Shown one piece after another: positions 5,951 to 11,234 of a stretch of DNA of 11,234 nt (positions are counted from its first letter, which is position 1; each line of letters starts with the position of its first letter). The position numbers were made by a program, and so were the translations under genes. Source of the DNA: an uncultured Oscillospiraceae bacterium (GTDB lineage Bacteria; Bacillota; Clostridia; Oscillospirales; Oscillospiraceae); NCBI GenBank assembly GCA_934565425.1, contig CAKTHW010000047.1, positions 1 through 11,234 of the forward strand. Direction: 5' to 3'. A model generated the notes under the pieces. It worked only from the letters and a program-made list of their open reading frames with translations, was not told where the DNA came from and made no database searches.

Positions 5951-6808
5951 ATGAATGTGAAAGAATTGCAGGGTAATGCACCCCTGAAAGCACAGCTTTC
6001 CGCCATGGCGGAACCTCCCCACCAGTGCATCCTCTCCGGCCCAGAGGGGTCGGGACGGCACACCCTGGCACGGATTTTGGCGCAGGCACTGGTCTGCCAA
6101 GAGTCTCAGGCGGTGCACCGCCCCTGCGGCCTGTGTCCCAGCTGCCAAAAGGTTGCCCAGGGCATTCACCCGGACGTCATCCCCATCCAGCGGTTTTTGT
6201 CGCCGGAGAGTAAGGAGATCAAGGTGGACGCCGCCCGTCAGCTCCGGCAGGACGCCTATGTGCGCCCCAACGAGGGACGGTGCAAGGTGTATATCCTGGA
6301 TTTGCCCCTCAACGTCAACGCCCAGAACGCCCTGCTGAAATTGCTGGAGGACGGCCCGGCCTATATGGCATTTCTCATTCTGACCGACCAGCCAGCATCC
6401 CTGCTGGAGACCGTCCGCTCCCGCTGCGTCCATTTTCGCCTGACCCCACCCCAAGAGGAAGCGTCGGCAGAGACCAGCCTGGGAGAAGCCTGGTTGAATG
6501 CTCTCTGTGCCAACAGTGAGCTGGCACTGGTGGAGTGCGTGGCAAAATTTGTGGCGGACAAGGTGACCCGTGACCAGCTGGAGGAGAGCTATCAGGTGCT
6601 GTCCCAGCGGCTGGTGGAGGGGCTGATCCATCCCAATCCCAAGCTGGCGTCCATCCCCAGAGCCAAGCTGGTAGCGCTGACCAAGCTGGCGGAGGAGGCA
6701 CGGAACCAGTGCGCCTTTAACCCGTCTGTGGGGCACAGCGCCGGTTGGTTTGCCGCCCGAAGCTGGCAGATCTTGATGGGCAGCGGAGCGCAGAACCATC
6801 ACCCATAA
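5951..6808 (+). CDS. holB: DNA polymerase III delta prime subunit
   Basis: Delta prime is a subunit of the clamp loader that places the beta sliding clamp on DNA during replication. The 285-residue product shows the AAA+ clamp-loader pattern: a P-loop-like GPEGSGRHTLA (30-40), a zinc-binding cysteine set (Cys49, Cys59, Cys62, Cys65 in CGLCPSC), VYILDLPLNVNAQNALLKLL (113-132), and the SRC motif in VRSRCVHF (156-163). The P-loop lysine is replaced by Arg36 and the next residue is His37, so ATP binding is probably lost, as accepted for a structural delta prime. The ATG at 5951 follows AGGAGGG by 7 nt. It is 37 nt after the decarboxylase and 14 nt before ricT, consistent with one transcript. Confidence 0.94.
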   Translation: MNVKELQGNAPLKAQLSAMAEPPHQCILSGPEGSGRHTLARILAQALVCQESQAVHRPCGLCPSCQKVAQGIHPDVIPIQRFLSPESKEIKVDAARQLRQDAYVRPNEGRCKVYILDLPLNVNAQNALLKLLEDGPAYMAFLILTDQPASLLETVRSRCVHFRLTPPQEEASAETSLGEAWLNALCANSELALVECVAKFVADKVTRDQLEESYQVLSQRLVEGLIHPNPKLASIPRAKLVALTKLAEEARNQCAFNPSVGHSAGWFAARSWQILMGSGAQNHHP

Positions 6809-6822
6809 TCAGGAGGTATGTG

Positions 6823-8106
6823 ATGACCGAAATTATCGGCGTCCGTTTCAAAGACGGAGGCAAATTATATTACTTTAATCCCAACGGCGTCCAGGTGCAA
6901 GCCGGACAGCACGTGATCATAGAGACATCCAAGGGCATCGAGTTTGGCGAGTGCGCCCTGGCCAACACCATGATCGACGAGATGGAGCTGATCGCGGCTC
7001 TGCGTCCCATGCTCCGCGTGGCCACGGAGGAGGACTACGCCCAGGTGAAGGCCAACCAGGAGAAGGAGAAAAAAGCCTTCCAGATTTGTCAGGACAAGAT
7101 CGCCGAACACAAGCTGGAGATGAAGCTGGTGGAAGTGAAGTACAGCTTCGACGGCAGCAAGATTCTGTTCTTCTTCACCGCCGATGGCCGGGTGGATTTC
7201 CGTCACCTGGTCAAAGACCTGGCGTCCATCTTCTGCACCCGCATCGAGCTGCGGCAGATCGGCGTCCGAGACGAGGCGAAGATCATGGGTGGCCTGGGCA
7301 TCTGCGGACGTCCTTTCTGCTGTTCTCAGTTTTTGAGTGACTTCCAGCCGGTGTCCATCAAGATGGCCAAGACCCAGAACATCTCCCTCAACCCCACCAA
7401 AATCTCCGGCGTCTGCGGCCGCCTCATGTGCTGCCTGAAATACGAGCAGGACGCCTATGAAGACCTGCTCAAAGACACGCCCAAATTGGAATCCCTGGTC
7501 AACACCCCAGATGGCGTGGGTGTGGTCAACCAGATCCAGCTGCTGCGAGAACAGGTGAAGGTGGTGCTGGACAGCGATCCGGACACCCCCAAGGTGTACC
7601 GAAAAGAGGATATTGAGATCATCCGCAATGGCAAGGGCAAGCGCCCGCCGGGATATGAGTTCCCCGTTCCCGCACCGGAGAAAAAGGAGCCGTCTCTTGG
7701 CTTGCTCCGGGCACAGGAGCAGGCGGCATCTGTTGTCAAACCAGAGGTGGAGGAACGACCCAAGGAAAAGAAGCCGGAAGGCTCCAATCCCACTTCCCAC
7801 CGCAGTCGCAGAAGCCGCGGCGGCGCCAACAGGAACAAGGAACGTCCGGCGGCAGCCCATTCGGAACAGGGTGCCGCAGGAGAGGCCAAGTCCGGCGAGA
7901 AGAAGGCCAACAACCACTCCCGCCGTCGGCACAGCAGCCACGCAAACAGCGCCAGTCAGCAGGCCAAACCGGAGGGCCAGAAACAGAACCCGGCTGGAGG
8001 CAATCCTGGACAGGGCGGGAACAAATCCCGCTCCCATCGCCGCCGCCACCATCGTCCCAAGGGACAAGGCAGCGGTCAGAACGGTGCGCCCAAAGCGGAA
8101 AAATAA
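6823..8106 (+). CDS. ricT: RicT / PSP1-domain protein (YaaT family) with basic C-terminal tail
   Basis: RicT (YaaT) belongs, in Bacillus subtilis, to the Fe-S-containing RicA-RicF-RicT complex that works with RNase Y in mRNA maturation and influences sporulation and competence. The 427-residue product begins MTEIIGVRFKDGGKLYYF. It has the PSP1 core with a conserved cysteine set (Cys161, Cys166, Cys167, Cys198, Cys203, Cys204) in ICGRPFCCSQFLSDFQPVSI and VCGRLMCCLKYE. From about residue 270 on there is a low-complexity tail rich in Lys, Arg, Ser, Gly and Gln with repeated SRRSRGG, SRRRHSS and SHRRRHHR patches. Bacillus YaaT is about 275 residues, so the tail adds roughly 150. The ATG at 6823 lies 6 nt after AGGAGG; the adjacent GTG at 6820 is too close. 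Confidence 0.93.
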   Translation: MTEIIGVRFKDGGKLYYFNPNGVQVQAGQHVIIETSKGIEFGECALANTMIDEMELIAALRPMLRVATEEDYAQVKANQEKEKKAFQICQDKIAEHKLEMKLVEVKYSFDGSKILFFFTADGRVDFRHLVKDLASIFCTRIELRQIGVRDEAKIMGGLGICGRPFCCSQFLSDFQPVSIKMAKTQNISLNPTKISGVCGRLMCCLKYEQDAYEDLLKDTPKLESLVNTPDGVGVVNQIQLLREQVKVVLDSDPDTPKVYRKEDIEIIRNGKGKRPPGYEFPVPAPEKKEPSLGLLRAQEQAASVVKPEVEERPKEKKPEGSNPTSHRSRRSRGGANRNKERPAAAHSEQGAAGEAKSGEKKANNHSRRRHSSHANSASQQAKPEGQKQNPAGGNPGQGGNKSRSHRRRHHRPKGQGSGQNGAPKAEK

Positions 8107-8137
8107 AGGAAAAAACCAGAGAAAGAATGTGATGTAA

Positions 8138-8614
8138 ATGTCTATCGAACGAGTACGAGCTTATTTTCGGGAACGGAACATGGAGGATCGGGTGCAGGAG
8201 TTTGACGTGTCCAGCGCAACGGTAGAGCTGGCCGCCCAAGCACTGCATGTGGAAGGGCAGCGCATCGCAAAGACCCTCTCCTTCTATGTAGATGACCATG
8301 TGGTGCTCATTGTCGCAGCAGGCGATGCCAAGATCGCCAACCCCAAGTACAAAGCCCAGTTCCACATCAAGGCCAAAATGCTCTCCCACGAGGAGGCGGA
8401 GACCCTCATCGGCCACGCCGTCGGCGGCGTCTGCCCCTTTGCGGTCAACGAAGGCGTGGACGTGTACCTGGACGAGAGTCTGAAACGGTTTGAGACTGTC
8501 TTCCCCGCCTGCGGCAGCTCCAACAGCGCCATCGAGCTGACTATCCCCGAGCTGGAAGCAAATTGCGACCACTTCAAGGGCTGGGTGGATGTCTGCAAGA
8601 TTCCGGAGGAATAA
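8138..8614 (+). CDS. YbaK/ProX-family aminoacyl-tRNA deacylase
   Basis: Proteins of this family hydrolyse mischarged aminoacyl-tRNAs such as Cys-tRNA-Pro or Ala-tRNA-Pro in trans. The 158-residue product covers the whole domain: the catalytic-type lysine in RIAKTLSFY (Lys45), the AAGDAKI turn (60-66), the glycine-rich HAVGGVCPFAV (93-103), and PACGSSNSAIEL (123-134). The exact substrate (YbaK, ProX or YeaK type) cannot be decided here. It starts 31 nt after ricT; no strong Shine-Dalgarno sequence precedes the ATG (only weak GAGAAAGA about 11 nt upstream), so translation may be modest. It is last in its transcription unit, followed 11 nt later by a terminator palindrome. Confidence 0.9.
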   Translation: MSIERVRAYFRERNMEDRVQEFDVSSATVELAAQALHVEGQRIAKTLSFYVDDHVVLIVAAGDAKIANPKYKAQFHIKAKMLSHEEAETLIGHAVGGVCPFAVNEGVDVYLDESLKRFETVFPACGSSNSAIELTIPELEANCDHFKGWVDVCKIPEE

Positions 8615-8625
8615 GCAAAACAGCA

Positions 8626-8655
8626 AAAACCCCGAACCGATCGGTTCGGGGTTTT
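8626..8655. terminator. Bidirectional intrinsic terminator, 30-bp perfect palindrome
   Basis: AAAACCCCGAACCGA (8626-8640) is followed without a gap by its exact reverse complement (8641-8655). The GC-rich stem has A-tracts on one side and T-tracts on the other on both strands, so it can stop transcription from the YbaK-family gene (plus) and from the convergent acetyltransferase gene (minus). It sits in the 54-bp gap between the two stop codons. Confidence 0.93.
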
Positions 8656-8668
8656 CTTATCGAAAAAA

Positions 8669-9154
8669 TCAATTTTCTTGGGCAAGATTCTGCAACGTAT
8701 CTCCGGCAATCCGGTACACCGTCCAGTCGGACATGGGCTCGGCACCCAAAGACAGATAGAAGTCGATGCTGGGCTGGTTCCAGTCCAGGCACCACCACTC
8801 CAGCCGGCCGCACTTGCGCTCTACAGCAATGGCGGCCAGCTTCTGCAAGATCCGCTTCCCGTAGCCCTTGCCGCGGTGCTCCGGTTGGACGAACAGGTCT
8901 TCTAAATAGAGACCTGCTCGCCCCAAAAAGGTAGAAGAGTTGTGGAAGAACAGCGCAAATCCAACTTCTTTTCCCTCTTCCATAGAGAAGATCACTTCCG
9001 CCTTCTTCTGGTCAAAAATCCATTCCTCCAGCGTCGCTTCATCCGCGACCACTTCGTCCAGCATCTTTTCATACTCGGCTAAGTCCTTGATAAATTGCAG
9101 GATGAGGGGGACATCCTTCCGCTCAGCATAGCGGAAAGTAAGTTTGTTTTCCAT
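8669..9154 (-). CDS. GNAT family N-acetyltransferase, SSAT/thialysine-acetyltransferase-like
   Basis: GNAT enzymes transfer acetyl from acetyl-CoA to an amine. The 161-residue product begins MENKLTFRYAERKDVPLILQ and has a clear acetyl-CoA site: LYLEDLFVQPEHRGKGYGKR (82-101) with the RGKGYG pyrophosphate loop. WNQPSIDFYLSLGAEPMSDW (125-144) follows, with Tyr133 in the usual general-acid place. LYLEDLFV followed by WNQPSIDFY resembles spermidine/spermine N1-acetyltransferase and thialysine N-acetyltransferase, but the substrate is unproven. The ATG at 9154 follows AAGAAGGG; upstream in-frame codons read into the lepA-derived repeat and are rejected. It is co-oriented with lepA and convergent with the YbaK-family gene, sharing its palindromic terminator. 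Confidence 0.9.
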   Translation of the reverse strand: MENKLTFRYAERKDVPLILQFIKDLAEYEKMLDEVVADEATLEEWIFDQKKAEVIFSMEEGKEVGFALFFHNSSTFLGRAGLYLEDLFVQPEHRGKGYGKRILQKLAAIAVERKCGRLEWWCLDWNQPSIDFYLSLGAEPMSDWTVYRIAGDTLQNLAQEN

Positions 9155-9190
9155 GATAGAACCCTTCTTTTGGCTAGATAAAAAACCAAT

Positions 9191-9272
9191 GTTATTCACC
9201 CAGCTTGAGGACAGCCAGGAAGGCTTCGGTAGGCACCTGCACGGTCCCAAGATTGTGCATCTTCTTTTTGCC
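9191..9272 (-). repeat. Detached duplicate of the lepA 3' end (copy A)
   Basis: This 82-bp segment matches 9409-9490 at 77 of 82 positions. Read on the minus strand it encodes [20 protein letters not shown] and then VLKLGE plus a stop codon, nearly the same as the end of LepA. The five differences (9195, 9199, 9218, 9222, 9256) are all transitions, three silent and two changing Arg to His and Asp to Gly. It is separated from lepA by 136 bp and lies in another frame, so it is a fragment, not part of the functional protein. Confidence 0.9.
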
Positions 9273-9408
9273 AGATTCCCAAAAGTCTGACGACTTTCGG
9301 GAGCCTTTTTGATCGGACATGCTCGGCGGAAGTGAATTCCGCCTGCGCCAAGGTTTTGCTTTGCAAAACGCTTGTACGCTGGACTCCCGGCGGAAAGGCA
9401 AAAAGAAC
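9273..9408. repeat. Spacer with three inverted repeats, possible small dispersed element
   Basis: Between the two lepA-end copies lie three successive inverted repeats: TCCCAAAAGTC (9277-9287) with GACTTTCGGGA (9292-9302), one mismatch on the plus strand; GGCGGAA (9325-9331) with TTCCGCC (9337-9343); and GTTTTGC (9353-9359) with GCAAAAC (9363-9369). In addition GGCAAAAAGAA (9397-9407) is the exact reverse complement of TTCTTTTTGCC at 9262-9272. The first hairpin is followed on the plus strand by TTTTT, like a terminator facing away from lepA. No protein family is recognisable here. Confidence 0.55.
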
Positions 9409-9490
9409 GTTACTCATCCAGCTTGAGGACAGCCAAGAAAGCTTCGGTAGGCACCTGCACGGTCCCAAGATTGCGCATCTTCTTTTTGCC
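9409..9490 (-). repeat. lepA 3' end, functional copy of the 82-bp duplication (copy B)
   Basis: This segment encodes the LepA C-terminus ([19 protein letters not shown], then VLKLDE and stop). It matches 9191-9272 until the copies diverge exactly after the GCC at 9490/9272. At the other end they diverge about one base past the stop codon. Confidence 0.9.
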
Positions 9491-11212
9491 TTCCTTCTGC
9501 TTCTCCAGCAGCTTTTTCTTACGGGTGATGTCGCCGCCGTAGCACTTAGCCAAAACGTCCTTCCGCATGGCCTTGACGGTCTCGCGGGCGATGATCTTTC
9601 CGCCGATGGCGGCCTGAATGGGCACCTCAAAGAGCTGGCGGGGGATGTTGTCCTTGAGCTTTTCGCAGATCTTTCTGGCTCGCTTATAGGCTTTGTCCTT
9701 GTGGACAATAAAGGACAGAGCGTCCACCTGGTCGCCGTTGAGCAACAGGTCCACCTTCACCAGGTTGCTCTCCTGGTAGTCGGACAGCTCATAGTCCAGG
9801 GAAGCGTAGCCCTTGGTGTGTGCCTTCAGGGTGTCGAAGAAGTCATAGATGATCTCGTTCAGAGGCATCTTGTAGTGGATCTCTACCAGGTGAGTGTCCA
9901 GGTACTGCATATCCACGAACTGTCCCCGGCGATCCTGGCAGAGGGGCATGATGTTGCCCACGAACTCGTTGGGCGAGATGATGGACACGTTCACAAAAGG
10001 CTCCAGCGCCTTGGAAATGCTGCCCGGGTCGGGGTAGTTGTGGGGGTTGTCCACGAAGACGGTGGAACCGTCGGTCTTGATGACCTCGTAGATGACGCTG
10101 GGCAAGGTGGTGACCAGATCCAGGTCAAATTCTCGCTCCAGTCGCTCCTGGATGACCTCCATGTGGAGCATCCCCAAGAAGCCCACACGGAACCCGAACC
10201 CCAGTGCCACAGAGGACTCCGGCTCAAAGCTCAGAGAGGCGTCGTTGAGCTGGAGCTTTTCCAGTGCGTCCCGCAGGTCGGGGTATTTGCTGCCGTCCTC
10301 GGTGTAAATGCCGCAGTAGACCATGGGCTGGGCAGGCCGATAACCAGGCAGCGGTTTTGCCGCCGGATTCTCCACGCTGGTGACGGTATCGCCCACGCTG
10401 GTGTCCCGGACGTTCTTGATAGAGGCAGTGAAGTAACCGACCTCACCGGCGCGCAGTTCGCCACAGGGATCCAGCCCGATAGGCAGCATATGCCCACATT
10501 CCACCACCTTGTAGACTGCACCGCTGGCCATCATTTTCACGTCCATACCGGTGCGGATGCTGCCTTCCATGACCCGCATCAGGACGATGACGCCGCGATA
10601 GGAGTCATACTGGGAGTCGAAGATCAACGCTTTCAAAGGAGCGTTCTCGTCCCCGGCGGGAGCGGGCACGTTCTGGATGATGTCCTCCAGCACCGCGTGG
10701 ATGTTGATGCCTGCCTTGGCGGAAATCTCCGGCGCGTCCATGGCCGGCAGGCCGATGATATTCTCAATCTCTTCCTTCACCCGCATCGGGTCGGCGGAGG
10801 GCAGGTCGATCTTGTTCAAAACCGGCAGCACTTCCAGGTCATGCTCGATGGCCAGATAGGTGTTGGCCAGCGTCTGCGCTTCCACACCCTGGCTGGCGTC
10901 CACCACCAGCACAGCACCTTCACAGGCGGCTAGGCTGCGGCTGACTTCGTAGTTGAAGTCCACGTGACCCGGGGTGTCGATCAGGTTCAGGACGTAGGTC
11001 TCCCCATTGTCTGCCTCATAACGCAGGGTGATGGCACGGGCCTTGATGGTGATGCCACGTTCCCGTTCCAGATCCATGGAGTCTAAGATCTGATTCTCCA
11101 TCTCTCTGGCGGACACCGCGCCGCAAGCTTCGATGAGCCGGTCGGACAGGGTGGATTTGCCGTGGTCAATGTGAGCGATAATAGAAAAGTTGCGGATGTT
11201 TTCCTGGTTCAT
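9410..11212 (-). CDS. lepA: Elongation factor 4 (LepA)
   Basis: LepA is a ribosome-dependent translational GTPase related to EF-G, proposed to act in back-translocation or in initiation and ribosome biogenesis. The 600-residue product is full length. It has all GTPase motifs: AHIDHGKST (13-21), RERGITIKA (50-58), DTPGH (79-83), NKID (133-136) and SAK (164-166). EF-G-like domains follow (with [20 protein letters not shown]), and then the LepA-specific C-terminal domain with [18 protein letters not shown]. It starts [10 protein letters not shown], as the family does. No Shine-Dalgarno sequence is visible before the ATG; instead there is an A/T-rich inverted repeat. Its 3' end is duplicated downstream. 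Confidence 0.97.
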   Translation of the reverse strand: MNQENIRNFSIIAHIDHGKSTLSDRLIEACGAVSAREMENQILDSMDLERERGITIKARAITLRYEADNGETYVLNLIDTPGHVDFNYEVSRSLAACEGAVLVVDASQGVEAQTLANTYLAIEHDLEVLPVLNKIDLPSADPMRVKEEIENIIGLPAMDAPEISAKAGINIHAVLEDIIQNVPAPAGDENAPLKALIFDSQYDSYRGVIVLMRVMEGSIRTGMDVKMMASGAVYKVVECGHMLPIGLDPCGELRAGEVGYFTASIKNVRDTSVGDTVTSVENPAAKPLPGYRPAQPMVYCGIYTEDGSKYPDLRDALEKLQLNDASLSFEPESSVALGFGFRVGFLGMLHMEVIQERLEREFDLDLVTTLPSVIYEVIKTDGSTVFVDNPHNYPDPGSISKALEPFVNVSIISPNEFVGNIMPLCQDRRGQFVDMQYLDTHLVEIHYKMPLNEIIYDFFDTLKAHTKGYASLDYELSDYQESNLVKVDLLLNGDQVDALSFIVHKDKAYKRARKICEKLKDNIPRQLFEVPIQAAIGGKIIARETVKAMRKDVLAKCYGGDITRKKKLLEKQKEGKKKMRNLGTVQVPTEAFLAVLKLDE

Positions 11213-11229
11213 AAAATGAATATCATTTT
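11213..11229. promoter_or_regulatory. A/T-rich inverted repeat directly upstream of lepA
   Basis: AAAATGA (11213-11219) and TCATTTT (11223-11229) form a perfect 7-bp inverted repeat with a 3-nt centre, abutting the lepA start codon. It replaces the expected ribosome binding site. It could be an operator or a weak RNA hairpin over the start; the window ends 5 nt further, so the promoter is not visible. Confidence 0.35.
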
Positions 11230-11234
11230 GAGAA

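Noticed and set aside
6865..8067. A 400-codon minus-strand frame opposite ricT
   Set aside because: Antisense shadow of ricT, whose cysteine motifs and ribosome binding site are on the plus strand.
9277..9310. Hairpin plus TTTTT as the lepA terminator
   Set aside because: The T-run is on the plus-strand side of the stem, so it would not stop lepA transcription, which comes from the opposite strand.
9192..9401. A 69-residue small ORF joining the spacer to the second LepA tail
   Set aside because: It needs a TTG start without a ribosome binding site, and its only recognisable part is the duplicated LepA end; treated as a repeat fragment.
9196..9708. A 170-codon minus-strand frame overlapping lepA and the duplicated tail
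   Set aside because: It is an out-of-frame reading of lepA that continues through the spacer; repetition in its translation comes from the 82-bp duplication, not from protein repeats.
9332..10933. A 533-codon plus-strand open frame opposite lepA
   Set aside because: A mirror reading of the GC-rich lepA gene; full-length LepA motifs on the minus strand decide the coding strand.
1..11234. CRISPR array, tRNA or rRNA genes, transposase, phage or toxin-antitoxin genes
   Set aside because: No regularly spaced repeats, cloverleaf sequences or recognisable proteins of these kinds were found on either strand.

Overview
The window looks like the chromosomal origin neighbourhood of a Gram-positive, Clostridia-like bacterium, most likely a GC-rich gut Firmicute of the Oscillospiraceae/Ruminococcaceae type. 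This rests on four things: the divergent dnaA / rpmH-rnpA-yidD-yidC-jag arrangement, strong AGGAGG-type ribosome binding sites, consensus sigma-A promoters, and the decarboxylase-holB-ricT order also known from Bacillus (yaaO...holB-yaaT). The genus is an inference; no rRNA is present.

Layout. (1) 1-744, minus strand: N-terminal 248 codons of dnaA, running off the left edge. (2) 745-1241: a 497-bp divergent intergenic region with a dnaA promoter, a perfect-consensus rpmH promoter, an A/T-rich stretch, two near-consensus DnaA boxes and a hairpin in the dnaA leader. (3) 1242-4515, plus strand: rpmH (ribosomal protein L34), rnpA (RNase P protein), yidD, yidC (membrane insertase) and jag/khpB (RNA-binding partner), closed by a strong intrinsic terminator at 4532-4571. 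(4) 4603-8614, plus strand: a PLP-dependent Orn/Lys/Arg decarboxylase-family gene, holB (clamp-loader delta prime), ricT (PSP1 domain, with a long basic tail) and a YbaK-family aminoacyl-tRNA deacylase, closed by a 30-bp perfect palindrome that can serve as a bidirectional terminator. (5) 8669-11212, minus strand: lepA (elongation factor 4) followed by a GNAT acetyltransferase resembling spermidine/spermine or thialysine acetyltransferases.

The genes are mostly housekeeping: replication initiation and clamp loading, ribosome and RNase P assembly, membrane protein insertion, RNA decay, and translation quality control. No mobile-element gene, phage gene, CRISPR array, tRNA or rRNA is visible, and I see no undescribed multi-gene system.

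The strongest anomaly is just downstream of lepA. The last 82 bp of the lepA region are duplicated (9409-9490 and 9191-9272, 77/82 identical, all differences transitions). The copies are separated by a 136-bp spacer with three consecutive inverted repeats, like a small dispersed element or the scar of a lost insertion. Secondary points are a DnaA-box-like loop in the dnaA leader, U-tract-less hairpins at all four gene junctions of the rpmH operon, matching Ala/Glu/Pro-rich segments in the adjacent YidC and Jag, and a lepA start without a visible Shine-Dalgarno sequence.
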